This document shows positions 34,885-44,541 of a stretch of 64,000 bases of DNA, in pieces. The position numbers and the translations under genes are program-made. The stretch comes from Atlanticothrix silvestris CENA357 (GTDB taxonomy: Bacteria > Cyanobacteriota > Cyanobacteriia > Cyanobacteriales > Nostocaceae): positions 1 to 64,000 of the forward strand of contig NZ_JAECZB010000005.1 in assembly GCF_016056295.1 (NCBI RefSeq), given 5' to 3'. The notes beneath the pieces were generated by a model, which was not told the DNA's origin, searched no databases, and was given only the letters and a program-made list of their open reading frames with translations. Position 1 is the first letter of the stretch, and every line of letters begins with the position of its first letter.

Positions 34885-37209
34885 ATGACTAACTATGAAG
34901 TTGCAGAACTAATTTCCCCCAATAGCTTTGAACTTACCACCCTCGAATCACAAGATTTGATGAATAAAAAGATACCTTCCGGTTGTGAAAAACCCAGTGA
35001 AGTAATTGTAGTTAGAAAAGATGGTTCTACTTTTCCTGTAGAGCTGCAAGGTAAAGTGATTTCTTCCCAGGGGCAGAAAATGCAGATAATGGTGGTTAAA
35101 GATATTACAGAACATCAGCAAGCCCAAGAGGCTTTGCAAATTAAAGAAAACGAACAGCGAAAACAAAGTCAGACATTAGTGCAATTGGCCAGGAATAAGA
35201 AGTTTCAACAAGGCAACTTGCATACAACATTAAGAGAAATCACAGAAGCTGCGGCTCGGACACTCTCAGTAAAGCGAGTTGGCGTGTGGTTATACAACGA
35301 AGATCGTTCTGCTATTGAATGCATTGATTTATACGATGTAATCACAAAAGAGCATACCTGTGGTAGGTCTTTTTTAAAAGTTAACTATCCTGCATATTTC
35401 CAGGCTTTAGAAATGGAACGCAGCATTGCTATACATGATGCCATCAACGACAAAAGAACCCAAGAGTTATCTGCATCTTATCTTTCAGTATTTGGCATTA
35501 CTTCTTTGCTAGAAGCACCAATTTGGTTAGGTGGTCGTTTGATAGGAGTAGTATGCCATGAACACTTTGGCAAAATTCGCCACTGGACTCTAGAAGAAGA
35601 GAATTTTGCTGGATCGATCGCAGATTTTGTGACTTTGGCGATTGAAGCAAGCGATCGCAATGCTGCACAAGAAGCACTACGAAAGAGTGAAGCTCAATTT
35701 CGAGCAATTTTTGAGCGTTCCTCTATCGGTATTGGACTTTGTGACATGAAAGCACAGATAGTGGATATCAATCCAGCGCTGTGTCAGATTTTGGGTTATC
35801 AGCGCGAAGAACTATGCGGTAAACGCTTCATAGATTATGTTTCACACCAAAGAGGAGATTTAGAACTTTACAAACAACTAATTTCAGCAACTCACGTCAA
35901 AGGGGAGCGGTCTGTAAGCAAACATCACATTGAGATGGAGAGAAAGCTCCTGCATAAAGATGGTGGCTTAGTTTGGACTCACCTATCTGTTTCGATGATT
36001 CCCGGCTCTAATGGTGAACCGGAGTTTTTCTTGGCGATTATCGAGGATATTACTGAGCGCAAGCAAACAGAGTTAAAACTACTTGCTTCTCAAGCAGCAG
36101 CAGAAGCTGGTAGTCGAGCTAAAAGTGAATTTTTAGCAACGATGAGTCATGAACTGCGAACACCCCTAAACGCAATTATGGGCTTATCTCAATTATTGCA
36201 ACAAGAAATGGTTGGTTCTCTTAACGAAAAACAGCAAGAATATATAACTTGTATATATAACAGTGGTGAACATCTGCTAGCGGTGATTAACGACATTTTA
36301 GATTTATCTAAGGTAGAAGCAGGTAAAGAAGAACTGTCTTTATTGCCTTTGTCAGTGCCAGAGTTATGTAATTATGCCTTATCGACAGTAAGCGATCGCG
36401 CCCAAGAACAAGGATTGGAACTTACAAGTGTAATTGATCCAGAAGCGGATATATGCATTGCCGATGCACGACGCATGAAGCAAATGTTACTCAATCTCCT
36501 TACCAACGCAGTTAAATTCACTCCAGAGGGAAAGGTTTCTTTGGAAGTGAAAAAAGTCTCTGGAGGCATAAATTTTACGGTCTCAGACACTGGTATTGGT
36601 ATTGATGCCAATCAGTTTCAGTTTCTATTTGAACCTTTTAAACAGTTAGACAGTAGGCTAAATCGTCAGTATGAAGGCACTGGTTTGGGTTTAGCTCTAA
36701 CCCGCAAATTAGCGCGACTGCATGGTGGTGATGTAACAGTTGTATCAACCTTAGGAGAAGGTAGTCAGTTCACTATATTTTTGCCAAATCAAACAGATGA
36801 AGGAGATGGAAAAGTAATAACATTGTCTCCTATTTCTACTACCAAAAAACGTATTTTACTTGTAGAGCCAGAGGAAAATATTGCTATATTTTTGCAAGAT
36901 TATCTGCACATACTTGGCTACCAAGTAGATTGGATATACAACAGTAATAACTTTGCACCAGAAGTGCGAACTCTAAAACCAGATTTAATTTTGTTGGATG
37001 AACAATTAATAGGAGATATCAGCGGTTGGGATTTACTACAAATCATCAAAGAAGAGCCAAATTTGCAAGATTTGGTGGTGGTGATGATGAGTGATAACGA
37101 ACCTGTTTTAGAAAAATCCAGTGGTTTCAAAACTGGAGCTAACGATTATCTTCTCAAGCCAATTCGTATAGTACAACTAGAGACTATACTCAAGCGGTAT
37201 TTAAAATAA
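34885..37209 (+). CDS. Hybrid histidine kinase (PAS-GAF-PAS-HisKA-HATPase-REC), N-terminus probably truncated
   Basis: Domains in order: a PAS of which only the second part lies after the ATG ([20 protein letters not shown]), a GAF (about 95-260), a second PAS (about 270-390, ending [12 protein letters not shown]), HisKA with His422 ([13 protein letters not shown]), HATPase ([22 protein letters not shown]) and a receiver ([19 protein letters not shown]). The same frame stays open upstream to 34711 and encodes the missing start of the first PAS ([20 protein letters not shown]), but offers no standard start codon. The gene may therefore be 5'-damaged, although the catalytic parts look intact. 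Confidence 0.82.
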   Translation: MTNYEVAELISPNSFELTTLESQDLMNKKIPSGCEKPSEVIVVRKDGSTFPVELQGKVISSQGQKMQIMVVKDITEHQQAQEALQIKENEQRKQSQTLVQLARNKKFQQGNLHTTLREITEAAARTLSVKRVGVWLYNEDRSAIECIDLYDVITKEHTCGRSFLKVNYPAYFQALEMERSIAIHDAINDKRTQELSASYLSVFGITSLLEAPIWLGGRLIGVVCHEHFGKIRHWTLEEENFAGSIADFVTLAIEASDRNAAQEALRKSEAQFRAIFERSSIGIGLCDMKAQIVDINPALCQILGYQREELCGKRFIDYVSHQRGDLELYKQLISATHVKGERSVSKHHIEMERKLLHKDGGLVWTHLSVSMIPGSNGEPEFFLAIIEDITERKQTELKLLASQAAAEAGSRAKSEFLATMSHELRTPLNAIMGLSQLLQQEMVGSLNEKQQEYITCIYNSGEHLLAVINDILDLSKVEAGKEELSLLPLSVPELCNYALSTVSDRAQEQGLELTSVIDPEADICIADARRMKQMLLNLLTNAVKFTPEGKVSLEVKKVSGGINFTVSDTGIGIDANQFQFLFEPFKQLDSRLNRQYEGTGLGLALTRKLARLHGGDVTVVSTLGEGSQFTIFLPNQTDEGDGKVITLSPISTTKKRILLVEPEENIAIFLQDYLHILGYQVDWIYNSNNFAPEVRTLKPDLILLDEQLIGDISGWDLLQIIKEEPNLQDLVVVMMSDNEPVLEKSSGFKTGANDYLLKPIRIVQLETILKRYLK

Positions 37210-37261
37210 ATACTAAATTTTGAATAAGCAAGTTTTTAATATCTCACCTATCAAAATAATT

Positions 37262-37696
37262 TTAGAATTTTTTCCTCATTTCTATATGCCAAATACCAGC
37301 CTCTGCAAACATTTTTCCTACTTCCACAAAATTTAATTGCTTGTATAAATCTTTGATATATGCTTGGGCATGAATTACTACTTCGGGAATATTTTTATTT
37401 GCTATAACTTCTAATGCTAATTCCGTAATTTTCTTACCTATACCCTGTCCTCTAGCTATAGATAAAACAGCTAATCTTTCTATTTTGGCTGTGTTTTCAT
37501 CTAAATATCTAATTCTGGCAGTACCCACAGCTTTTTCATTTAAATAAGCAATCAGATGTTCACATATCTCATCTTGTCCATCAAACTCCAAAGCAGGATC
37601 TACTTTTTGTTCTTCTTGAAAAACTGATTTTCTAATTGCTGCGATCGCCGGAAACTCTTCAGGTAATTGAGCTATTTTTATAATTAAATTGGTCAT
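37262..37696 (-). CDS. GNAT-family N-acetyltransferase
   Basis: A 144-residue single-domain acetyltransferase. The acetyl-CoA-binding motif A is seen as IERLAVLSIARGQGIGKKIT (R/Q-x-x-G-x-G/A type), preceded by strands with GTARIRYLDENTAKI. The substrate cannot be predicted. It starts near the convergent hybrid kinase stop and is preceded by repeat tracts on its 5' side, so there is no operon information. Confidence 0.85.
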   Translation of the reverse strand: MTNLIIKIAQLPEEFPAIAAIRKSVFQEEQKVDPALEFDGQDEICEHLIAYLNEKAVGTARIRYLDENTAKIERLAVLSIARGQGIGKKITELALEVIANKNIPEVVIHAQAYIKDLYKQLNFVEVGKMFAEAGIWHIEMRKKF

Positions 37697-37724
37697 TAAA
37701 ATTTCTCTGCACTCTACGTAATAT

Positions 37725-38027
37725 CAATTCGTAATTCGTAATACTTCGGTTGCGCTCAGTACGAGTTCGTAATTCGTAATTAAGAAACTCAGACTCTATG
37801 AGGGTTTCCAGGTTTGTATCTGTCGCATTCTTTTTTAAAATTGGTGTAACTGTGCGGTTCGATTATAAAATAAGTAGGGCTTATGCCCTACCTATAACTA
37901 GTAGTACGCCAAGGGAACTTGGCGGGGTAAAGGGTAAGGGGGAAGGGGGAAAGGGTTTAAATCCCTTACCCTTTTCCCTTTCCCCTTTCCCCAGCCCTCA
38001 CAAGCGCATTTTTGGGTTGGCAGACCA
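37725..38027. repeat. Repeat-rich intergenic tract
   Basis: It contains paired GTAATTCGTAAT units (37728-37785), a hairpin GTAGGGCTTATGCCCTAC near 37875, another CGCCAAG...CTTGGCG near 37910-37925, and a long purine/pyrimidine inverted repeat (GGTAAAGGGTAAGGGG with CCCCTTTCCC, 37925-37992). No gene is supported. Confidence 0.7.
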
Positions 38028-38127
38028 CTAGTGGCCTGTCCCATTAATTTTGACGGTTGGAGAGACGCGATAAATCGCCGTCTCTACAGCAAATCTATTC
38101 GTCAATTATTTCTTGACACACTACTAG
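38028..38127. mobile_element. 100-bp MITE-like element, copy 2
   Basis: Imperfect 13-bp terminal inverted repeats (CTAGTGGCCTGTC and GACACACTACTAG, 10 of 13 matching) enclose the core GCGATAAATCGCCGTCTCTA, which is identical to the core of the element at 22793. It ends 2 bp before the putA stop codon. Confidence 0.72.
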
Positions 38128-38129
38128 TT

Positions 38130-41114
38130 TTAATCTGCGCCTTCAATTGGTGCAAAACCTTGGCGCTGAATATTTTCCGTCACCGTGCGCGGTTCCAAGA
38201 ATTGCAGCAGATAATCAGGGCCTCCTGCCTTAGAACCCACACCAGAGAGTTTAAATCCACCAAAGGGTTGCCGCGCCACGATCGCACCTGTAATATTGCG
38301 GTTAATGTACAAATTCCCGACTTCAAAATCTGTTTGCGCCTGTTGAATATGGGAAGGCGTTCTAGAATAAAGTCCCCCAGTCAAGGCGTAATTAGTGCCA
38401 TTGGCGACTGCTAAAGCTTCGGCAAAATCTCTCACCCGAATTACCGCCAGTACAGGGCCAAAAATTTCTTGTTGGGCGACTATACCATCTGGCAGTACTT
38501 CACTAAAAATGACAGGCCCAACGAAATAACCTTGTTCCGGTGCTGGTAATTCTAAAGCTACTTGTGCTTCTGCCTTACCCTTCTCAATATACTCACGGAT
38601 GCGATCGCGGGCATTAGCATCAATTACTGGCCCTACTTGCGTACTAGGTAACTCAGTTTCCCCAATATTTAAAGATTTTGTCGCTTCTACCAACCGTTGC
38701 ACAAAAGCATCATAAATTGGTTGCACCACAATCACCCTAGAGGCGGCAGAACATTTTTGGCCACTGTAACCAAATGCCGACTGTACCACACCCACAACAG
38801 CTTGGTCTAAATCAGCACTTTCATCAATGATGATGGCATTCTTCCCTCCCATCTCCGCAATTACTCGCTTCAAATGCTTTTGCCCAGGCTTCAGAATTGC
38901 CGCCTCTGCATAAATTCGACAGCCAACTTCCTGAGAACCAGTAAAAGCAATTACATGAGTATCAGCATGATTTACCAAATAAGCGCCGACTTGTGAACCC
39001 TTTCCAGGCACGTATTGAAAAACACCTTGAGGTATACCAGCCTCAACCAAAATTTCCGTGAATTTGGCAGTAATCACAGAAGATGTTTCAGCAGGTTTGA
39101 GCAAAGTACAATTACCCGTAACCAAAGCGGCAACAGTCATTCCACAAGCGATCGCCAACGGGAAATTCCAAGGAGAAATCACCACCGCAATTCCTCGTGG
39201 CTGGTAAATATAACGATTCATCTCACCAGCAACGTCATAAATCACACCTTGATCTAGACGTTCCATCTCATCAGCATAGTAAAGACAAAAATCTATCGCC
39301 TCAGAAACCTCTGCATCTGCCTCCTTAACTGGTTTCCCAACCTCCAAAACAATCCAAGCAGCAAGTTCAGCGCGGCGTTGTTCCATCAAATCAGCAGCCT
39401 GACGCAAAATACCAGCACGTTGCTTCGCTGGTGTTTTCCTCCACCCAGGAAACGCTGCCTTCGCCGCCTGCATCGCTTGTTCAGCCTGTTCTACACTAAT
39501 CAGCCCAACCTTCCCAATCACCTCACTAAAATTAGAAGGATTCAAAGAATCAATCACTTCCGCAGTATTAACATACTCACCATTAATCAACGGTAGATAA
39601 CTTCTTCCCAACTGCTGACGAACAGATTGAAAAGCTTCAGCAGACATCCTTCTTTCTTCCTCCTCGGCATAATCTACATCAGCAGCACCAACAAACTTTC
39701 CGTCTTCTTCTTTGCGCCTTTGCGCCTTTGCGTGAGAAATTTCCACCCCCGGCGCTGCCAACAACTCCTCAATCGGTCTATTTTCCAAATTCTGCCGTAA
39801 AAAAGAACTATTAGCCGTATTTTCCAACAATCGCCGAATCAGATAAGCCATCCCCGGCAATAACTCACCATAAGGACAGTAAACTCTAACTCTGTAACCC
39901 CGATCAACCAAAGCCTTCGCCAATTTATCACCCATCCCATACAGGACTTGCATTTCAAAACACCGCCGAGGCACATTTAAACTTTCGGCTATGGCTATAG
40001 CACGAGCTTGCGATCGCACATTATGGCTACCAATGGCAGCATAGAGATATTGATGATTTTCTAGCAATAACTGAGTGATGGTTTCAAAATTAGCATCTGT
40101 TGCCGCCTTATCGTTGTAAACTGGCTGTGGCCAATGCTTTTGTTCTGCCTTGATAGTTTCTTGATCCCAATATGCGCCTTTTACCAAACGAATTGTCAAA
40201 GGATAACCGCGCTGTTTTAACCAGTTAATTAAATCTTTGGCATCTTCTTCGCTATCACGCAGATAAGCTTGGATTGTCATCCCAATATCTGTCCGTTGCC
40301 GAAACTCTGATTCCAGCAGTAATTTTTTGAGAATATTTAAAGTTAAATTTTTATACGCATACTGTTCCATATCAAAATGCACAGCTGCGCCTAACTCTTG
40401 GGCACGACGTAAAAGAGTACGAATGCGATCGCTAACTCGCTCTTCACTACCCTTCGCATCTAATGGATCAAATTGCGAATAAAACGCCGTTAATTTCACC
40501 GAAACTTGAACTTTTGGCAGAGATTCACCATCAGCCTCATCAATGGCAGGAATCGTTGTCCAATTCTTCGATGCTTCCACCAATTGTTGCATCAATTCCA
40601 GATAACGTTCTAAATAAGACTGCGCTTCTGTTTCAGTAATTACAGCCTCACCTAGTAAGTCAATGGTGAAAGCCATTTTTTCTTTTCGCAGCCGTTCAAC
40701 TGTCTTGATGACCTGTTTAATATTTTCCCCAGAAATATATTTGTGAGCCAGAGTTTCTACTGCTGTACCAACGGTTGTAGCTGCAACTTGCCCCGGCATG
40801 GAATCAGGGTTAGCAAAGTTGAGCATTCCCTTCAGGGCTGCTGGTAGTTCTACAGATTCATCTCCTAAATATTCTTGTAAATGGGCAGCAACTTCCGATT
40901 TACTATGCAACGCCGGAAGTGTATCGATAAAGCGAAATAACTGCACCCGTAAACCCGGATTACTCATTGCCCAAGCTAGTAATTTGTCATCCCAGCGCAT
41001 TTGATCACGTAGGGAAGCAAAAAAAGAGCGATTTTCTTGGGTTGCTGTAAGTAGTTGTTTAGCAATTTCTTGAGTTTTATTTTCGTAGGTGCTTGTTTTT
41101 ACTTGTAATACCAC
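38130..41114 (-). CDS. putA: Bifunctional proline dehydrogenase / L-glutamate gamma-semialdehyde dehydrogenase
   Basis: PutA oxidises proline to glutamate via P5C. I place the start at the GTG at 41114 (994 residues), because GGAG lies 10 bp upstream and this length fits cyanobacterial PutA; an upstream ATG at 41177 adds a non-homologous stretch. The N-terminal half is the FAD-dependent proline dehydrogenase barrel (VHFDMEQYAYKNLTLNIL, later MGDKLAKALVDRGYRVRVY). The C-terminal half is the aldehyde dehydrogenase (catalytic Cys in YSGQKCSAASR; cofactor region ISPWNFPLAIACG). The linker contains SHAKAQRRKEEDG, coded by a dispersed repeat at about 39707-39737. Confidence 0.92.
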   Translation of the reverse strand: MVLQVKTSTYENKTQEIAKQLLTATQENRSFFASLRDQMRWDDKLLAWAMSNPGLRVQLFRFIDTLPALHSKSEVAAHLQEYLGDESVELPAALKGMLNFANPDSMPGQVAATTVGTAVETLAHKYISGENIKQVIKTVERLRKEKMAFTIDLLGEAVITETEAQSYLERYLELMQQLVEASKNWTTIPAIDEADGESLPKVQVSVKLTAFYSQFDPLDAKGSEERVSDRIRTLLRRAQELGAAVHFDMEQYAYKNLTLNILKKLLLESEFRQRTDIGMTIQAYLRDSEEDAKDLINWLKQRGYPLTIRLVKGAYWDQETIKAEQKHWPQPVYNDKAATDANFETITQLLLENHQYLYAAIGSHNVRSQARAIAIAESLNVPRRCFEMQVLYGMGDKLAKALVDRGYRVRVYCPYGELLPGMAYLIRRLLENTANSSFLRQNLENRPIEELLAAPGVEISHAKAQRRKEEDGKFVGAADVDYAEEEERRMSAEAFQSVRQQLGRSYLPLINGEYVNTAEVIDSLNPSNFSEVIGKVGLISVEQAEQAMQAAKAAFPGWRKTPAKQRAGILRQAADLMEQRRAELAAWIVLEVGKPVKEADAEVSEAIDFCLYYADEMERLDQGVIYDVAGEMNRYIYQPRGIAVVISPWNFPLAIACGMTVAALVTGNCTLLKPAETSSVITAKFTEILVEAGIPQGVFQYVPGKGSQVGAYLVNHADTHVIAFTGSQEVGCRIYAEAAILKPGQKHLKRVIAEMGGKNAIIIDESADLDQAVVGVVQSAFGYSGQKCSAASRVIVVQPIYDAFVQRLVEATKSLNIGETELPSTQVGPVIDANARDRIREYIEKGKAEAQVALELPAPEQGYFVGPVIFSEVLPDGIVAQQEIFGPVLAVIRVRDFAEALAVANGTNYALTGGLYSRTPSHIQQAQTDFEVGNLYINRNITGAIVARQPFGGFKLSGVGSKAGGPDYLLQFLEPRTVTENIQRQGFAPIEGAD

Positions 41115-41186
41115 TGATAATAATCTCCTTAATTTTGGGGACTGGTAAAGAAGCAGGGGAGAATAACTTTTCCTCATGCCCTTAAA

Positions 41187-41283
41187 GTTAGGACTTACGC
41201 AAAAAACCTCTCAAACTCTCATTCCTCCGTGTCCTCTGTGTCTATGTGGTTCGTTTTTCCATGACCCTTGCGTAAGTCCTGAA
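41187..41283. mobile_element. MITE-like repeat with 13-bp inverted ends
   Basis: AGGACTTACGCAA at 41190-41202 and TTGCGTAAGTCCT at 41268-41280 are perfect inverted copies. The interior carries a TCCTCTGTGTCTATGTGGTTCG-like dispersed motif. Flanking bases hint at longer arms (TTAGGACTT / AGTCCTGA). Confidence 0.75.
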
Positions 41284-41765
41284 AGTCTGTGTCTTCTATT
41301 TTGACGCTTTCATCTTACTGTCACCATAAGTAGAACGGAGTCTAGTTAAGTTTTTTCTAGAGAATTTTTGTACAAGGTGTAAAACAGTATTACAGTGATG
41401 CCGACACACTAACCAACGCTAGTTTGTACACCTCTTTAAGAAGTAATTTTGAATGACGATTTGTAAAAAATTTAGCTTTAGTAGCTATTATTTGCCTAGA
41501 AGGTTGCACAAACCAACCCATGAACAGCGATCGCGCCTCACTATTGACGTTTTTGTATTACGCATGTTACAAATATTTAATCATGGAAAGTGTAATTGTG
41601 TAAATTTTGCTGTAAAAAATTGATCTAGCAATTAGCATGGTCGTTATCTACTAACTCCCCATCTAGATAAATTTAAATCTGAGCCGCGAATTTAGATATA
41701 AAGCTATGTAATAATTAACCAACTCAGTTGTGATATCAATCAACTACTGCTGTATAAGTAAAAAT
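41284..41765. other. Upstream region of the AAA ATPase gene
   Basis: About 480 bp of AT-rich DNA without a gene. One HIP1-like octamer occurs at about 41529. The promoter of the ATPase gene at 41766 should lie here but cannot be placed with confidence. Confidence 0.4.
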
Positions 41766-42968
41766 ATGGAATTTGATTATTTTAGAAGTAACGAAAATAA
41801 TGCTGTAAATAACAAAAGTCAAAATTTAATTGCCAGTGGCTGGCGACCATTTCAACGAGATTTAGACTGGGAATTTTTATGGCGGTTGTGGTGCAATGAC
41901 ACACATGAATTAACTCAAAAATCCTTTAACTTAGTTAGTAACTTCGCTGAAGTATTGGGACGAAATAATTATACTTGGTGGGCTAATTTATTAAGCGTCG
42001 CATCTGATAATACCCGCTATGAAATTGAAAAATTTTGGAACTACATTACACCTGATCCACAATCCCCAGATCATCGCTACAAGGATGTTTTGAGTACAGA
42101 AACGCCTATTGTTCAATTTGTTAGTCGTAGTAGTATTCCTATTGATTATGTGCTGAATCGACTGCAAGAAATCACGGTATTACGAGTTTTACACCTATTA
42201 GAACGTCCAGATATTATTACTCAATATTATTTAGAAAGAGATTTTTACCTTCCTGTAGATAAATTTGTCAGTTGGGAGCGTCTAGAAGTGATCAATACAG
42301 TTTATGCTTACTGGTCAAAGCATGACATTTGGCTACAAATTGAATCTTATGATCGCGGCCGACGGCAATATACTTTAATGTCCAAAAATATATCATCACT
42401 AATTAACAAAGCGACTTACGATTTAGCAGTAATGCTCAGTGGATATCAAAGCCGTGTAGGTAAAGTTCATAGTCAATTTCCCATTCGGACTTTTCCAGGG
42501 GAAATTCAAGACTTTACTGACTCATTACAGCAGGCGGTGCTGAATCAAAACCAGTTAGCAGTTGTAGTACACGGAAAACCAGGTACAGGCAAAACTGCGT
42601 GGACACAAGCAGTAGCAAAAGAAATTCTTGTACCTTTAGGTTATGTAATTTTTATTCTAGATCATGATGCGATCGCTAACTTTGTCCCACCAACTTACTT
42701 AGAGCGTATTTGTATTATCATCAACGAAGCCGATAATTTAGCACAAAATCGTGCTTTTGAAGTAGCGCAATACAATAACAAAACAGAACATATTTTGAGT
42801 TTGCTAGATGGAACCTTATACCAAAGCGTAATTGATGACTCTGGGATTCAAATCAAGCAGCGATTAGTTGTTTTAATGACTTGTAATACTACCGAAAGAT
42901 TAGATCCCGCAATGTTACGCAAAGGAAGAGTAGATTTGATGTGTGAGTTTACGCAACTATTTGTATAA
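41766..42968 (+). CDS. AAA-family ATPase with large N-terminal helical region
   Basis: About 400 residues from the ATG at 41766; the frame opens 12 codons earlier, but those codons look non-coding. The first 240 residues are helical and unrecognised (WRPFQRDLDWEFLWRLWCND). The ATPase domain has Walker A (VVHGKPGTGKTAWTQAVAKE), a Walker B-like IIINEADNL, sensor 1 (MTCNTTERLDPAML) and an arginine-finger-like RKGRVD. It is convergent with a DUF2791 ATPase (91 bp apart) and lies beside two further genes for a coiled-coil TerB_C-like protein and a DUF815 ATPase. It may act in the same process. Confidence 0.78.
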   Translation: MEFDYFRSNENNAVNNKSQNLIASGWRPFQRDLDWEFLWRLWCNDTHELTQKSFNLVSNFAEVLGRNNYTWWANLLSVASDNTRYEIEKFWNYITPDPQSPDHRYKDVLSTETPIVQFVSRSSIPIDYVLNRLQEITVLRVLHLLERPDIITQYYLERDFYLPVDKFVSWERLEVINTVYAYWSKHDIWLQIESYDRGRRQYTLMSKNISSLINKATYDLAVMLSGYQSRVGKVHSQFPIRTFPGEIQDFTDSLQQAVLNQNQLAVVVHGKPGTGKTAWTQAVAKEILVPLGYVIFILDHDAIANFVPPTYLERICIIINEADNLAQNRAFEVAQYNNKTEHILSLLDGTLYQSVIDDSGIQIKQRLVVLMTCNTTERLDPAMLRKGRVDLMCEFTQLFV

Positions 42969-42984
42969 ATCAAGCTTAAAACTA

Positions 42985-43045
42985 AAACTCCTTATCTTCT
43001 CCGCGCCTTTGCGCCTCTGCGTGAAATAAATTCTTCTTTCTCTAC
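42985..43045. repeat. Dispersed CGCCTTTGCGCCTCTGCGTG-type repeat
   Basis: The sequence CTCCGCGCCTTTGCGCC around 42998 is the same kind of motif that has entered putA in frame. Here it lies between convergent genes. Confidence 0.6.
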
Positions 43046-43058
43046 ACCTCTGCACAGT

Positions 43059-44387
43059 TTACAAACTAAATTCCGCTGCATCATCTTCATCTAAACTTGC
43101 ATCTTTACCCACAACAGTAGGTTTAAATTTAGAGTCATGAATTAATTCATTAAAACTCATTCCCGGATTTTGGTGGAGGATATTCAGCACACTAATAAAA
43201 TCCCGGACAATTTCCCCTGGTGTCAATAATGCTTCAGCACCCAAGCGACTGACAATTTCTTGAACAAATGCTTGTAACTCACGATTTGTCAAAGCCTTTT
43301 CATACCCAAAATTGAGCGTATGAATCTCAGATATGCGTTGCAAAAGCGTAAGAATTTCTCCCTCACTCAAAGGATTTAGCCGGATAACTGGCCCTAAATA
43401 TTCTTGAACATCAGCTTGTGTAGCGAAACGGCTTTCTTTAGTGCGTCTTCGCCAAGCTTGGTCGGCGAAAAGTCCTCGGTTTGGGTCTTCCAAAAATTTT
43501 GTTGTACCACCAATGAAAATGCCCAGATTTTCTGCTTTACATTGCATGGTGTCATTAAACATTGCTAGAAGTCTGTTGTAGTTTTTTTCACGAGTGACCG
43601 TAGTGGGTATTTGATATAAATTTACAGCTTCATCAACTAAAACTAACAGTCCTTTATAGCCAATTTCAGCGACAAATTTAGCGAATAGCTTAATATAATC
43701 GTACCAACTATTATCATCAATAATAACGCGCACACCTAAAGCTGCTTTCGCCTCAGTTTTGGTATTAAACTCTCCACGTAACCAACGCATTGAGGCGTTC
43801 TTTAATTCATCATCATCTAATCGATAACCACGCCAGTAAGCAATAATAACATTACCAAAATCAAATCCATGAACTAAATCTTCAATATACTGAACTACTT
43901 CCCTAATTTTTGCTTCCACTTGGTCATCAAAACCATCGTCATTGGGACGCAAACTAGTTTCTTGTACTACTGTTTGTTGAATTTTATTAATCCATCCTTC
44001 CAAAATTGAAACTAAAGCACCACCATCAGGACGAGTTTTTGTAGCCAAGTGGCTCATTAATTCTCTATATGTTGCTAAACCTTCGTTATTACTTCCTGCT
44101 AATCGACGTTCTGAAGATAAATCAGCATCAGCGACTACAAAACCCTGCTCCATAGCACGGTTACGAATTAGTTGGAGAATGAAGCTTTTTCCAGAACCAT
44201 AGTTACCAATTATAAAGCGAAACGCGGCAACACCTTCTGCAATGTCATCGAGATTTTGTGATAGGCTTTTAAGTTCTTTTTCTCGACCAACTGCTATATG
44301 TTCAACTCCCATTCTGGGAACTACTCCTGCACCTAGGGAATTTATTAAAGCAGTGGAAATTTTTTTCGAGATCTTGAGCTTTGCCAT
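43059..44387 (-). CDS. DUF2791 (BrxC/BrxD-type) ATP-binding protein
   Basis: A protein of about 442 residues with a P-loop ATPase domain of the DUF2791 family, to which BREX ATPases BrxC/BrxD also belong. Walker A is FIIGNYGSGKSFILQLIRNR; Walker B is GLLVLVDEAVNLY. It opens with LINSLGAGVVPRMGVEHIAV and GREKE, the usual start of the family. I use the ATG at 44387; a GTG three codons upstream (44396) is an alternative. It is the last gene of a minus-strand set of three. No BREX methylase (PglX) or phosphatase (PglZ) is present, so this is not a BREX system. Confidence 0.83.
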   Translation of the reverse strand: MAKLKISKKISTALINSLGAGVVPRMGVEHIAVGREKELKSLSQNLDDIAEGVAAFRFIIGNYGSGKSFILQLIRNRAMEQGFVVADADLSSERRLAGSNNEGLATYRELMSHLATKTRPDGGALVSILEGWINKIQQTVVQETSLRPNDDGFDDQVEAKIREVVQYIEDLVHGFDFGNVIIAYWRGYRLDDDELKNASMRWLRGEFNTKTEAKAALGVRVIIDDNSWYDYIKLFAKFVAEIGYKGLLVLVDEAVNLYQIPTTVTREKNYNRLLAMFNDTMQCKAENLGIFIGGTTKFLEDPNRGLFADQAWRRRTKESRFATQADVQEYLGPVIRLNPLSEGEILTLLQRISEIHTLNFGYEKALTNRELQAFVQEIVSRLGAEALLTPGEIVRDFISVLNILHQNPGMSFNELIHDSKFKPTVVGKDASLDEDDAAEFSL

Positions 44388-44541
44388 GTAGTTCACTTTA
44401 CTGGATTTTTAATGCAGAGGCGCAAATAAGAGGGGAAAGGATAAAAATTTTCAAGCTTTTGTTATCTTCCCTTTGTATCTAAAATCTAGATATGAGGTTT
44501 ATACCTAAATTATCAATAATTTTACAACAGTCCAAAAGAAT

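Noticed and set aside
41115..41177. Upstream ATG extension of PutA
   Set aside because: The GTG at 41114 has a GGAG at the right distance and gives the usual family length. The extra 21 residues look like translated intergenic DNA.
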